Part shown: in pieces, positions 1-11,466 of the stretch
Position numbering within the stretch: position 1 is the first letter of the stretch
Layout of the letters: each line of letters begins with the position of its first letter
Made by a program: the position numbers and the translations under genes
The notes under the pieces: model-generated
Databases searched by the model: none
Seen by the model: only the letters and a program-made list of their open reading frames with translations
Told to the model about the DNA's origin: nothing
NCBI GenBank assembly: GCA_034401795.1
Contig: CM067372.1
Location: forward strand, 40,652,429-40,716,428
DNA from: Chaetoderma sp. LZ-2023a
Lineage: Eukaryota; Mollusca; Caudofoveata; Chaetodermatida; Chaetodermatidae
DNA length: 64,000 nucleotides
Reading direction: 5' to 3'

Positions 1-610
1 GGATTACACATCAGGTTGTGGAATCCTAATGTATGGTCATGCCCTTTCATGTGTTAAAGTTGTAGTCAAATCAGACCAGTAGTTTCCGATCGAGATATCC
101 AGAGATTCAGAATTTGATCCCATCGGAATTCAGGTTCTTTTATACGGATCATGGACAATGCTGGAAATCCTCTTTGACGGCAAGTTTCTTCATGTTAAAA
201 TTTGAGCCAAATCGGATCAGTAGTTTTTGAGACAGTCGCAGCTAAAAAGTATATGAGAAAGTAAAGCCTGGGATATAGAAATGCACGGAATGTGATTTAT
301 TTATAGTCATGTGAATGTGATAGTACTTATTACTAATGAACACATACAATAACACCAAACACCAACAAACATCATTTAGAAATCATAGAAGAAAATACAT
401 TGTTTTGATTAAATTATTTAAATATATTGTCCACTTCCTCTGAGCTGTCAGTCCTTTATCACTTGTTATTGGTGATGTGGAAGTAAGCATATCGAAGTAT
501 AGTACCATATATATAGTTCTTTGAAGAATGCCAGACACACTGTAAAATTGAATAAAAAGACAAAAGATTCAGGAATGTATCATATATAATAAAGTATATA
601 GTACACAAAC
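1..610. other. Left-edge intronic DNA with decayed repeat
   Basis: This stretch lies downstream of the last visible exon of the amine oxidase gene and should be intron. Bases 1-240 carry decayed phrases of the type 'aaatcagaccagtagtttc', which recur in the array near 23-24 kb, so it is probably a remnant of that repeat family. No exon or RNA gene is seen. Confidence 0.4.
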
Positions 611-618
611 TCTCCGGT

Positions 619-706
619 CACCCCTCTCTCTCTCTCCCTCCCTCCCTCCCCCTCCCTCTCTCCCTCTCTCTCTCTCTGTCTCTCTCACACACACACACAC
701 ACACAG
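619..706. repeat. CT/CA microsatellite
   Basis: A compound pyrimidine-rich tract of (CT)n and (CCCT)n running into (AC)n. It directly precedes a TTAA-ended palindromic element. Confidence 0.9.
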
Positions 707-711
707 ACACT

Positions 712-949
712 TTAACCCTTTGATGGTCAAGCTGGAAAAAGCAGGCCTCTAGATCTATCTTGTGAATGTTGGTTTACAGACCACGTGACCATTTTTTGAA
801 GATTTAACAATGGAATGAGTGGCATGATAACATCAAGTCAGTGATTCCGGTGGTAAACATTAAAAATTAATCTTGGCCTGCAAATGGACAGTTACCAAAC
901 AAGATTTTAGATGTTCTTTAGACCAATCTTGCCTATTAACTCTTTAATA
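712..949. mobile_element. TTAA-ended palindromic MITE, copy 1 (diverged)
   Basis: It begins TTAACCCTTTGATGG and ends near TTAACTCTTTAATAA. Inside are the family landmarks 'caatggaatgagtggcat', 'ggtggtaaacatt' and 'cctgcaaatggaca', in the order seen in the better copies at 14.9 and 15.8 kb. Partial related pieces follow at about 960-1118 and 1350-1535. TTAA followed by CCC suggests a piggyBac-type non-autonomous element. The superfamily is inferred. Confidence 0.5.
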
Positions 950-1169
950 ACTAAATTTGATCAAGAATATTGACACATCTGCTTATTGAATGCCCATTTT
1001 CAGGCCAAGATAAGACTATTTACAAAAAATGGGCCACTGGCATGTCTGGCTCGATAATCGAGTCAGATATTCCAGTGATAAATTTTCAAAACTAATCTTA
1101 TGGGCTGCAAAAGGCTATTTCTCAATACAGCACCTACTTTCTGTCAAAACTTTGTTAAAAATGTTCAAC

Positions 1170-1345
1170 AGCTGACCTGTATGACTGCCATGCAATTTAA
1201 GTTTTAATACCAGATACTATTTCATGAGTTTTGAATCAATCCCCCCAAGTCGTTTCGGAGATTTTTAAAGAGGCTTCTAAAAATCGGCCAAAATCCAAGA
1301 TGGCCTCTCGTCAAATTGGCTGAAAAACAAGATTGTTTGGTCTGG
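1170..1345. repeat. Fragment of 'AAGATGGCC' dispersed repeat
   Basis: The phrases 'gagttttgaatcaatccccccaag', 'gtttcggagatttttaaag' and 'aaaatccaagatggcc' match the units of the long array at 22.7-24.1 kb. This is a single truncated unit. Confidence 0.6.
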
Positions 1346-1541
1346 AAAATTGAAAGCTTTGCTTGGTGAATGCCCATTTGCAGGTGAGCCTATCATTGCA
1401 GTGGTAAACTTTCAAAAATTGTCTTCTCTTGACCTACAAATGTACATTTGCAAGATCATTGTAGAATCCAGAACCTTCTGAATCACTGAGCAAAAATTCA
1501 AATTTTCTTGAAAAGTCTTGACCATTAATGGGTTAATTAAT

Positions 1542-1754
1542 TTAATCCTTTCAGCAATGAATTTCTCATGTCTCATTTCCAAGGCAACCATACAGGAAGT
1601 GTTAAATATTTTGCAATTAATTTGACTAGAACCTGTTGCAGCAACATATATTTGGCTTCCAGTCAAATTAATTGCAAAATAATTAACATAATATGTTAAA
1701 TACTTTAAAAGATAGGTCCATACTTTTTCAGGCATTTGTCGGTGAAAGGGTTAA
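1542..1754. mobile_element. TTAA-ended element with hairpin core
   Basis: The ends are TTAATCCTTTCAGC and, inverted, TTAACCCTTTCACC. The centre holds the inverted pair 'gcaattaatttgactag' and 'ccagtcaaattaattgc' around 'gttgcagcaac'. It shares this core with the hairpin family at 4.4, 17.8 and 45 kb, which links that family to TTAA insertion. Confidence 0.55.
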
Positions 1755-2348
1755 GTATCATTTTGAGGCACTGTTGACATAAGAGGGGTTATTATATAAA
1801 AGTGTATCGGTGCATAGGAAGAGTGAGAACTTGTTTTATATCCATTACAACTAGCTTTTGACGTTCATGAAATAGATGTGCAACAGCTATTAGAATCACG
1901 GAAATACATTTCATTTCCATTGAAACTGATTTGCTGTATTAATACGCTAAACCAGACAACATGAGATATTTGTATTTGTATTTAAAAGGTAATATAATAA
2001 TGTATATGCAGGGTTCTCACCAATTTGAGCCGTACTATCCAAAATCTTGGTGCAACAAATGATCACCAACACGCAAGCAAGCTGTCGGAATGTTAGCGAG
2101 TCAATTTTCCGTCGTACGCAGATCCCCTGATATTACGTCATACGCCTCGTCTTCGGGTGTTCGAGTTTCGTTTTCGGAAGGTACGAAAATTAGCACTTGA
2201 TATGAAATTTTATATAAATAGTAAGTCTATAAAAATATTATATAACCATATCATTATGTTGGCATATACTGAGTTATTTCCATACACTAACGCAGTAAGT
2301 TGGCTTTGCGTTTTACTTACACTTTAAAGGGTTGATATCAGTACACAC

Positions 2349-2438
2349 CTGAACAATATTTACAATAGGCTGATCTAGAATCACATTTCTTCGTCCTATT
2401 CTCTGTACTAGTTGTGTGGAAAGTTGCGAAAAGCCACC
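2349..2438 (-). CDS. Amine oxidase-like gene, exon 7 (partial gene)
   Basis: This 90-bp exon encodes 30 residues starting GGFSQLSTQL and ending QPIVNIVQ. The acceptor reads TTTTGAAG and the donor CAG/GTGTGT. Both borders are phase 0, matching the phase 0 end of the exon at 2993-2836. In flavin monoamine oxidases this segment follows the 'SAGGL' stretch and holds the conserved GG(S/T)Q turn, where substrate-domain residues return to the FAD domain. Here the serine/threonine position is phenylalanine (GGFSQ). Later exons, including the C-terminal FAD-contacting part, lie beyond the left edge. The family call rests on motif order and exon phase, not on a database search. Confidence 0.8.
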
Positions 2439-2670
2439 CTTCAAAATAAAACACATACCATTGATGAATCATATTATTAGGAAATAATAATTCTTTTGTG
2501 TGTCAACTTTTTATTTTATTAAACTCAGATGTATTTTCTAGGGAACTCAGATATGAAAGTTAAGCCAAATTTCAAATCCAATTATACTCAATTATACATG
2601 CACGTTTTCCTAACAGCAATAGCTATATATTACAGGTCGAGGATAAATATCCATTAGAGAATATATGGTG

Positions 2671-2829
2671 CATGGGTGACCTATTATGGTAGCATTGGTG
2701 ACCTATTATGGTAGAATGGGTGACCTATTATGGTAGCATGGGTGACCTATTATGGTAGCATTGGTGACCTATGATGGTAGAATGGGTGACCTATTATTGT
2801 AGCATGGGTGACCTGTTGTGGTAGCATGA
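2671..2829. repeat. 22-bp tandem repeat next to a splice donor
   Basis: About seven units of 'GTGACCTATTATGGTAGCAT' plus two bases, with few differences between units. The array ends about 6 bp inside the intron from the donor of the exon at 2993-2836. Confidence 0.9.
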
Positions 2830-2835
2830 ACATAC

Positions 2836-2993
2836 CTTAACTCGGCATTCCTTTCCAGAGTACTCGTGTGGCTTTGTGAAGATATGGAGTCCGCCTGCTG
2901 AGTTGATGTACATGAGAAAGTACAAGAGAGTCATGTCTGATGATTGGAGTCCAAACATAGACCGACATGCTGCATCTACTATCTCCTTACCAT
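2836..2993 (-). CDS. Amine oxidase-like gene, exon 6
   Basis: The exon is 158 bp with acceptor TTATCTAG and a near-consensus donor AAG/GTATGT. It begins with two bases that complete an Asp codon with the preceding exon (phase 1) and ends in phase 0. The peptide includes CRSMFGLQSSDMTLLYFLMY followed by INSAGGL. The pattern 'FG-x4-(D/E)-xSLLYFLxYIxSAGG' is characteristic of the substrate-binding region of monoamine oxidase-type flavoproteins. It is one of the best-supported exons in the window. Confidence 0.85.
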
Positions 2994-3330
2994 CTAGATA
3001 AAGTCAAGAACACACCAGTTTTCAGTCAAATTTCTTATAAATCCGCAAGAATAAACAATTATTATTAATATTAGTGTTGCACAGATATACAAATCTCAGT
3101 TTTAAATACCCTATATCACGCGTTACTGGGCCGGTACTGGCCAACACTGTGCCAATATGGTCTCGTATTGGGCCAGTACCCGCCCAGTAACCCACAGTCA
3201 TCGGGGATAGAAGCTGGGTGATGTTCCTCACAAAATAGTGCAGTATATGTAGTCTCGGCCAACATAATTAAACTTCTATAATGTCGAGATAGTTGTTGAT
3301 GCAGCATGGAAGTAGAAAGTAGACTGCCAT

Positions 3331-3489
<159 letters not shown>

Positions 3490-3499
3490 GGGTTGAGGT

Positions 3500-3835
3500 G
3501 GAGTGAGGGGAGGGCCCCTTACAGGAGTGCCCTCATCATCAGGCATATTTATCATGCAAGTGGAGAGAACTTGCCTCATGAATGAATTACCCCCACCTTT
3601 CACTGGAGTCAACCTATTATGCAACATAGCTATAGAGCAACATACCCAGAGGTTATCCTTCCTTTCAGCAAGTTGCACTGCCATCTTCAGATTGTTTATA
3701 CAGGTATTCGTGGCATTACAGTATTTATCATTGACGGGGACTTGAACCAACAACTCGCGACTGCCTAGCATCATAGCCCACAAACGTTACCACGAGACCA
3801 ATGCTGCAGGACTGCCATGTTGCACCAGTCTTGGT
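3500..3835 (-). mobile_element. tRNA-derived SINE
   Basis: Read on the minus strand, the head contains an A-box-like segment (TGGTCTCGTGGTAACG) and, about 40 bases on, a B-box-like segment (GGTTCAAGTCCC), the spacing expected for a tRNA-derived RNA polymerase III promoter. A non-tRNA body follows and ends at the GA microsatellite. No intact cloverleaf is present, so it is not called a tRNA gene. Confidence 0.6.
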
Positions 3836-4000
3836 AATGCTGCAGTCCTGCATCATTGCTCTCATGGCAACATCTGTGGTCTATGATGCTAGTTGCCGTC
3901 ACCAGTTGTGTGTTCGATCATTTTCCGGTTGAAATGATTCTGTCGATCGCATCAACATCATAATTGCCAGATCAAAGTTTAAGTATGATCACACTATTAG
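3836..4000 (+). mobile_element. Second SINE head, inverted relative to the first
   Basis: On the plus strand 'attgctctcatggcaacat' and 'gtgtgttcgatcattt' resemble degenerate A and B boxes. 'gtctatgatgctag' between them is shared with the SINE at 3500-3835. 'gctgcaggac' and 'gcagtcctgc' face each other across the junction, so two SINE copies sit head to head. Confidence 0.45.
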
Positions 4001-4145
4001 AAGCTTTTTTATGTTCTTCAAATGTCTTGCACTCAACTTGCCTTGATCGGACATTTTATTATTTGAGCATATTATTCTGCATGAACCTATTTTTATTTTC
4101 TTTAGCGATGTATTATCAGTGTGTAGGGTGCAGCAATATGATCAC

Positions 4146-4266
4146 CTTTTGTCCATAGATGTTTCTGTCTGTACTGTTCAACTGTTATACTGTCACATTC
4201 CAGGGCGTCTACATAACCATGAAGATGTGACTCGACTGACAGGAAGCGCTCTCTTAGCTTTTTCAA
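4146..4266 (-). CDS. Amine oxidase-like gene, exon 5
   Basis: The exon is 121 bp: acceptor TATCACAG, 40 codons plus one base, donor AAAAG/GTGATC. It starts in phase 0 and ends in phase 1. Its last G joins AT of the next exon to make GAT (Asp), so the reading continues as WTK-D-GKEIVDAA. The peptide ends SITVEQYRQKHLWTK, matching the 'WDxxTxxxxLxxxxWT' helix that precedes the 'RAVFG' segment in monoamine oxidases. The more N-terminal half (LKKLRERFLS) is less recognisable. The reciprocal phases with neighbouring exons support it strongly. Confidence 0.75.
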
Positions 4267-4404
4267 CTGTGATACAATCATAAGATATGTTGCATGTACA
4301 TTATATCAAAGGATTATGACAATTGATGAATCCAATCTATCGATCAATTACGTCACATGTAGGCTGGCATCAACTACATAATGACTGTCAGGAACTTTTA
4401 AAAG

Positions 4405-4660
4405 TCTATCGGTTGTAAGAATTGTATGTCTACTATTTCATAAACATTCTGTTAAATATTTTTAAACTAATTTCACTGAATGTGGTTGCTGCCTATGGCA
4501 ACAGCACCCAGTCAAATTAGTTTCAAAATATTCAACAGTTTAGCTGTATTGTTTTCTGGAAATTGAGATTCAGGGAGTTCTGGGTTCGATCGATCCTAAC
4601 ACAGGCAAACCGTGAGCAGAGCTTAGCTAGAGGTGGGGAAGAACCAAAAGAATAAATGCT
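4405..4660 (+). mobile_element. Dispersed hairpin-bearing element, copy
   Basis: The family order is seen here: 'gtaagaattgtatgtctac', 'ataaacattctgtt', 'aaactaatttcactg', 'tgcctatggcaacagc', 'cagtcaaattagtttcaaaa', 'tattcaacag', 'ttttctggaaattgag', 'gatcgatcc' and the tail 'gagcagagcttagctagag'. The two 'aaactaattt' arms are inverted and could fold into a hairpin. No coding capacity is visible, so it is a MITE- or SINE-like element. Confidence 0.65.
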
Positions 4661-5029
4661 AACTAGCTATGTCATACTGTAAACCAGAGCAGAGCTATAA
4701 ACAAAGCCAGATCATACATACCGGTAGTCAGACCTAAGCTCAGCAGTTAACTCTTCTGATCTTATAACCATAGCACTCATACAGACTAGCAGATATAATT
4801 TTAAAATAATTTAATTTTAATTTCAATAAGAGGTATTGTCAGAATAATCAGTTCATTATTAGTTGCTTTCATGATAATACAAGGTGAACCAGTACACCTG
4901 ATAGATGCTCCTAGAAAGTGTATTAAAAATAATAAATGTATTGTACAGAAATTGACATTGATCATAACTGACCTTCATTTTATAAAAGTATATTTTTATA
5001 ACAATAGTGTCATACAGATGAGCTAGGTC

Positions 5030-5780
5030 ATGCTGACCTACTTTTCATATGCAACACACCTTCAGAACATAATGCATCCATACACCAAGTTTAGTTCCAA
5101 TATACCACAAACTCTTGTAATTACAGCCTGAATAAATATTTTCTGCAATGTTCAGTGAACCATGAAAAGTAGGTTCTGCCAACATACTTTTTATATGCAG
5201 CACAACTTCAGCATATAATGCACCCATACACCAAGTTTAGTTTCCTTAGACCAAACCTTTGACATTATAGCCAGGACAAACACTTTCTTTAATTTTCAGT
5301 AAACCATGAAAGATAGGTCAAGAGGATGTTCAGTGAACCATGAAATATAGGTCAGCAGCCTACTTTTCATACGCAATACACATTTAGGGTGTAATGCATT
5401 CATACACCAATTTTAGTTCCTGTTTATACCAAAAACTCTTGAAACTACTGCCCAGAGAAAGATTTTCTGTGAAGTTCGGTGTGTGATGAATTGTGGGTGA
5501 TGCTGACTATTTCACCAGCATGCATACATCAAGTTTAGTTCCTGTATACTAAAAAAAGCTCGCAACTACAGCCCGAAGAAATATTTTCTGTAATGTTTAG
5601 TGTATCGTAAGTAGGGCAATAGGTCACGCTGACCTATTTTGCATACACTGCAGACCTAGATTATGCATCCACAATGCCAAGTTTGGTGAATATGTGTGAA
5701 AAAGTCCTGAAACTATGGGCCGGACAAACTTGTAAGGGACAAAAGGACTGAGGGACGAATGTACGGATGGAAAGTGTTGC
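5030..5780 (+). repeat. ~155-165 bp tandem units with 'GTAGGTCA' (array 1)
   Basis: About four to five diverged units, each holding 'gcatccatacaccaagtttagttcc', 'cttgaaactacagcc', 'ttctgtgatgttcagtgaacc' and 'atgaaaagtaggtca'. Related arrays occur at 9.4, 37.3, 39.9 and, inverted, 40.8 kb. Confidence 0.8.
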
Positions 5781-5979
5781 TTATATGCTCCCAAAATTTT
5801 TTGAAGAGCATAAAAATTGTGCTTTGAATATATCTGAATATGAATTAATGATGCACAAAATAAATTTGGAAGTGAAATTCATAGACAGCTTAATAGAATC
5901 TCGACATTATGGCATTTCTCAATACCAGCAATGATTTTAGAACGTCCACAAGATTACCATCAGATTGCTTGGTTGATGC

Positions 5980-7000
5980 CGCTTCATCGCAAATCTCCAC
6001 ATTAACTGCTTTGAACTTTTGACACCCCCCAACCCACCCAAACCCGGGGCAGATCCAAATATAAATGTGCCTTTTGCACTTGGCAATACCAAATTTGTTG
6101 TTGCATCACAATTAATTTCTTGACATTTTGACCCATATCACCCAAAAACAAAGGGGACTGGGCCAAATGTAAATATGCTCATCCACTCCACATTGATATG
6201 GGTAACTCACATACTAAATTTGGTTCAATTCCATCCAATGGTTTCAGAGGAGTTGCATTTCAATCAATTTCTTGATGTTTTGACCACACCCCATGGGGGC
6301 GGGGTCAAATCTAAATGTGCTCATACACTCCACATTCATATGGGTAACTTACATACCAAATTTGTTTGAATTCGCATTACAATTAATTTCTTGACATTTT
6401 AACCCCCATCCCCCACCCCAAATGGGGGCAGAGTTTAATGTAAATGTGCTCATCCACTCCAAATTGATATGGGTAACTCACATACAAAATTTGTTTGAAT
6501 TCTGTCCAATGGTTTCGGAGGAGTACGTTGCATTACAAATCAATTTTTTTTACCTTTTGACAGCCATCCCAAAGGGGGCGGGACCAAATGTAAATGTGCT
6601 CCTGCACTTCACATTGATATGGGTAACTCACATACCAAATTTGGTTGAATTCGGTTTCGGAGGAGATGCATTACAATCAATTTAAGCACATTAAAATCTA
6701 ACCTTTTGACCCCCTCCACCCCCACCCCACGCCCCCTGGCAGCGGAGCCATATGTAAATGGCCTCTTGCACTCCGTAATAATATGGGTAACTCACATATC
6801 AAATTTGGTTGAATTCCATGTAATGGTTTCGGAAGAGTTGCGTGCGTTACAAGGGATTTGACCGTTGACCCCTGTCCCGCCCCCTAGGGGCGGAGCTAAA
6901 TGTAAATGTGCTCGTGCACCCAGCACTCACATGGGTAACACACCTGGCAAATTTGGTTGAATTCTGTCCAACAGTGTTGGAGGACGTGCATGCGCACGCA
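5980..7000 (+). repeat. ~150 bp tandem units with 'GGGTAACTCACATACCAAATTTG'-type core
   Basis: About six units with 'atgggtaactcacatac', 'aaatttggttgaattc', 'atggtttcggaggag' and a GC-rich 'ccccaaagggggcggggcc' stretch. Open frames here (for example 6422-6685) are repeat-derived. Fragments of the same unit recur near 12.0 and 27.8 kb. Confidence 0.8.
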
Positions 7001-7532
7001 CCCACGCACACACGCACACACACAATCACAAGCACGTGTCAAGCTTGATCAAGGGGACATGTCACTAGGAATAAGTGTGTGTAATACATGATATCGATTA
7101 TGGCAAGCTGATAAAACTAATTTGCTGATAACGTAAAACAGACAACCACCATATCTATCATCAGAAGGATTTCATTAGGCAATGCTTTTATAACCACTGT
7201 AATACTAAACGGTCATCAAAAAAGGTTCATTAAGCAAAGCTTTTATACACATTAGAGCCTATTAAACCATGGAAGGTTGTTAACATGCAAGAACATAAAG
7301 AATACTAGATTGCTTGGTCGATAACGCATCATCGCAAATCCTGATATTCACCTCTTTGAGACAACCATCCACCCACCCCGCCACCACCATCACCACCACC
7401 ACCGTACACACACATGCACTCACAACACAACATGCAAGCTACAATTCCCATGCACATACATGTGTGAGAGTATGAACGCACACATGCGTGTACGCACGCA
7501 CACATAATTTATCAATTGTAGTTGCCTATTAA

Positions 7533-7533
<1 letters not shown>

Positions 7534-7596
<63 letters not shown>

Positions 7597-7672
7597 TGTA
7601 GTAGTAGTAGTAGTAGCAGCAGCAGTAGCAGCAGCAGCAGTAGTAGCAGCAGTAGTAGCAACAGCAGCATCA
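7534..7672. repeat. (AGT/AGC)n microsatellite
   Basis: A trinucleotide array of AGT drifting to AGC. Poly-Ser, poly-Leu and poly-Thr frames across it are artefacts. Confidence 0.95.
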
Positions 7673-7780
7673 GCAGTCGTAGGGGTGGGTGGGGTGGGGT
7701 TGATGGCACACATTGATGGCTGAAATATAAATTCTCTGCTATAATCCTATGACATTGAATCTAATGAGGAGCACTCTCAC

Positions 7781-7863
7781 CTTTCTCGTAAATATTGCTA
7801 GATCCAAACGGCATGCCCATGGTATTGGCTGAATCGGGGCATGAACAGCGCCAGTAGGTAGCG
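7781..7863 (-). CDS. Amine oxidase-like gene, probable exon 4
   Basis: The exon is 83 bp: acceptor TTTAATCCAG, two bases, 27 codons, donor AGAAAG/GTGAGAG. It starts after a phase 1 intron and ends in phase 0, agreeing with exon 5. The peptide ends APIQPIPWACRLDLAIFTRK. In the monoamine oxidase family the corresponding stretch is 'IP', eight residues, then 'DLxxF..K'. Here IQ, eight residues and DL keep that spacing although the proline is shifted. An alternative frame is also open, so the call rests mainly on the splice sites, phase and spacing. Confidence 0.5.
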
Positions 7864-8417
7864 CTGGATTAAATGTATCCATTTGAAAAGTTTTTAGCAT
7901 ATAGTTTAGATGTGGGTGTGGCCTGTAGAAAAATAACATGTTGGATGGTAATCCGAAAGGAAAATATAACATAGAGCAAAAGATATTTATACTAGAGATC
8001 AAAATTAATTAATTACTAAATATTTAACTAGAGTTATGCAGTGCATCACAAAGGATACCTTCGCCTTCTGCTGCCTTTCATTGTTCAAAAGCATGCAATT
8101 AATTAATCTTGAAATTGGGTGAACTATCGTGCCCAAGAAATATTTGACTAATGACTATATTATAATATTGTTTATATTTAATGTAAAAATAATTTTATCC
8201 AAAAAAACCCAAAAACATTGTGTACGGTCTGGTTTGAAGTCAATGGCACTAAGCAGCTCATCAAGGAACAATAGCATATGTACAAGGACTTATTACCAGT
8301 TATTATTGAACTGTTTAATTGTTAAATAATCTGCTGGGTCAATTACAGAGAGCCAGCTACTAAGTCATTAATTGACCCATTGTGTTTGAAGAAACATACA
8401 ACCAGCACAGGAGTGTC

Positions 8418-8635
8418 TTAACCCTTTGAGCCTTACGGCATACATATATGTATTGCAATTTATGATGTCATACTTATTCTGCTGAACATTTGGGAAATGA
8501 TTTGATTGAAGGTTGTTGCTGCCATAGGCAGCAAACACTTTCTGTTAAATTATTTGAAAAATATTCAATAGTTGCTTTGTATGAATGTTATAAAAGGTAA
8601 ATACAATTAGTACAGCATTGGAATGAAAGTGTTAA
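8418..8635. mobile_element. TTAA-ended element with hairpin core, copy
   Basis: The ends are TTAACCCTTTGAGCC and, inverted, TTAACACTTTCATTC, 218 bp apart. The core has 'gttgttgctgccataggcagcaa' with flanking 'gatttgattg' and 'ttaaattatttgaaa' arms. It is the same architecture as 1542-1754. Confidence 0.55.
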
Positions 8636-9374
8636 TCGTCATACTATGGATACAGATTTTTAAATATAGAGATTTAACCATTATACTGCTGAACCCAGAT
8701 ATTAACAATTTATAATTCTAAAATGGAATCCATATTGCTGGCAAACCAGTCTGCCTGCAATAATAATCTAATTCAATAAATTCAGCATTACAATGGTTAA
8801 GTAGCTACATGAGGTTTAAGCCTGATATTACGGGTATTAAGGATTGTATTTAATTGAATATATTGCTGAAAATTCATGTTTTTACAAATTATTGAACAGA
8901 CATGTTTGAATGGTGAAAGTTTGTTTGCCTGGAAACTAGTATGCTATATATGTGTGAGATCATTATAGAAAAGAGGAGTGAGAGCGAGGAGAGCATGTCA
9001 GTGAGTAAGGTTATAAATGCAGAGAGTTATGTAGAAGTTTGAATATATATTAAGTTGTATTGTAAAATGATTACTGAATTTGAGGTTGAAAAACAAAGTA
9101 CAAGTTAAGACCGCGTTGTTGTCACTCTAGTGAAGAATATTATAGCCAACCTTCAGAATAAAGAAGAATATCATCTGTCTATCCAGTGGATAGCCTAATA
9201 GACAATCAATCAGCCCATCTGTCACTCTATACGATAGACCAGAGTTTAGTCAGAGGCTCAACCCCAGGGCCACGAATAGACAATCAATCAGTCCGTCTGT
9301 CACTCCATCCACCAGAACGTATAGTTGGAGGCTCGCCCCCAGAGTCAAATTCCTACAAACCCTGGTTACCTTAG

Positions 9375-9895
9375 AACCATGAATTGATACTAGTTACAAG
9401 TTTAATGCATCCATACACCCAGATTGGTTAATGTATACAAAATTCTCTTGAAACTACAGCCTAGACAAGAATAATCTCTGATATTCGTGTTCCATGAAAA
9501 GTAGGTCAAGTTGACCAACTCTGGTTGACACATCTTTATGCCATAATACATCCGTATACCAAGTTTGGATACTGTATACAAAAGATTCTTGAAACTATAG
9601 CCCAGAGAAGAATCCTTGATGTTCGTTGAGCCATGAAAAGTCAGTCATGCTGACCCACTTTTGCTACATGACATACCTTTAGGCCATGATGTGTCCATAT
9701 ACCAAACTCTTTAACCTACAGCCCGGAGAAGAATAATCTATGATATTCAGTGAACCATGAAAAGTATGTCATGCTGACCTACTGATGATACAAGACACGC
9801 CTTTAGGTCATGATGCATCAATATACCAAGTTTGATGACTATACGTGAAAAAACCTTGAAAATACTGCACGGACAAAAAAATTGGGAAAGGACGC
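9375..9895 (+). repeat. ~160 bp units with 'GTAGGTCA' (array 2)
   Basis: Three to four diverged units with 'catccatacaccaag', 'cttgaaactacagcc', 'aagaataatctctgatattc' and 'ccatgaaaagtaggtca', the same family as at 5.0 kb. Confidence 0.75.
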
Positions 9896-10021
9896 ACACA
9901 CACAGATGGAGCGATGGATGGATGCATGCACGCAGAGACAAAGCAATTACTATATACAGGCATAAAAATACAAATGTATCAATTCCTAAAATTGATCGAC
10001 TGACGACCGACTGACCATACA

Positions 10022-10095
10022 CCGATCAACCAATCAATTAAGCAATCAACCAATCAATCAACCATTCATTCATTCATTCATTCAACCAACCAATC
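10022..10095. repeat. CAAT/CATT tetranucleotide tract
   Basis: An imperfect series of CAATCAACCAAT and CATTCATTCATT units directly left of a palindromic element. Confidence 0.8.
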
Positions 10096-10096
10096 A

Positions 10097-10201
10097 ATGG
10101 CTGTATTCGACTGGGCGAAAAGTTAAGAGCATATTGGCTCCCTGGACAAAATATAGAGCCTATATTTACTTTACGAAAAGTCCCAGTCGAATACAGCCAA
10201 T
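10097..10201. mobile_element. Short MITE-like palindrome
   Basis: The left arm TGGCTGTATTCGACTGGG and right arm CCCAGTCGAATACAGCCA are perfect inverted repeats of 18 bp enclosing about 65 bp. No coding sequence is present. The outline fits a small non-autonomous DNA element. Confidence 0.6.
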
Positions 10202-11266
10202 GATTCAGATTAATCTATGCCAAGAAATGTTCACAAGTGATGTATACATAAAACCTATAAGGTATTCAACATTATAAAGTGGCCACTAAGACGCTGCGCC
10301 ATCACTCTCAACACAGGTGATGATAGATGTAGTGAGAAATTACATAACTTAGTAACTTGCCAGCAGTATATCAGATAGCATATTAAGTGATGGCTGATTC
10401 ATACTATCCATACATATTGAGAGGCGATAGATCCCTGGCAATCGCTACAGAAAACACACTTAGTTAAATAGCTACAGATAAAGTTAGAGACATATGTTAG
10501 TATTATTATTGGTGAGTTAACTTTACAGTAGTTGTTCTCTCGACCTGTTAAGTCCATCATATGCTTCAGTGAGCTGAATATGTGTGTGGAATCAATCTTT
10601 TCCCATGCATCATGATAAGATTTTCACAAATTGTCTCTTTTTGTGAGCCTACAGTCTTTCTAATCTATGTGCACTGTTAATAACTCCATGGTGGATCTCG
10701 AGCGGGTGCACACCCACACCCTCTCAAGCCCTTTCGCCTTTATGGTATAATTATAAGTAAGATTTTAACTGCTAATACATCAATAAATGCATGAGACACA
10801 CTCTGATGCCATATAAATTTCAAAAAGAAGATTTGGCGAGGAACAGTGTGCCCTTTCTCAACCAACCCCTACACATATTGTAGTAAGAGTTCTTCAACTG
10901 ATGCTACCGCCAGAAATGCAGGAGCCACTTTCTGCCACCATCAAGATGTACGAGTCATTGCTCATCAAAAACCTATGCATATTCTAGTAATACCGCTATG
11001 TCAACTGATATTACATTCAGCAATGCAAGAGGTGGTATAAGTAGTGGTGATATGAAGTACCATATAATCAGCCCCGTATGGGTGGGGTCCTGGATGGGTT
11101 TTCGAACGAACACCCTAAAATAAAAATTTTGTTTTAACATTGATAACTAAGAGATTATCCCTGCACATGTGTATTTTATAAAATGGGTATGACTATGTAG
11201 AGAGTCATCTAATTAGTAGTTCTGACTGAATCAATCTTACAGAGATATGCTCTAGCAGTCTCACTA

Positions 11267-11463
11267 CAGTCAAACCATTTGCTTTTGCATAGTGCTGTTT
11301 TAATATGGATGGTCCTGAGACGGCTTAATTTTATTTAACTACCATCTTGTGGCGCCAATAGCAAGTATATAGGGACGACAAATGACTCATTCTTTAGGAA
11401 CATCAGTGTTTAGTGACCCTATTAAATGGACCATCAAGTGACCGCTATAGAGAGGTTTTACTG
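11267..11463. mobile_element. Tc1/mariner-type (pogo/Tigger-like) MITE
   Basis: This 197-bp element starts CAGTCAAACC and ends GGTTTTACTG (inverted CAGTAAAACC), with TA on both sides as target duplication. CAGT termini plus TA duplication are typical of the pogo/Tigger group. It abuts the candidate exon at 11579-11467, and the TA forms part of that exon's donor site. Confidence 0.65.
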
Positions 11464-11466
11464 TAC

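Noticed and set aside
3760..3835. Functional tRNA gene on the minus strand
   Set aside because: A and B boxes are present but no intact acceptor stem or anticodon arm; a SINE is the better call.
7420..7716. Poly-Ser, poly-Thr and poly-Leu ORFs
   Set aside because: Trinucleotide repeat kept open in all frames.
7739..8002. 87-residue minus ORF as a gene on its own
   Set aside because: Only its 7863-7781 part has splice borders and family spacing; the rest is AT-rich intron.
8940..9370. Possible solo LTR (TATA-like 'ttataaatg' near 9010, AATAAA near 9163)
   Set aside because: No terminal TG...CA inverted ends, target duplication or second copy could be shown.
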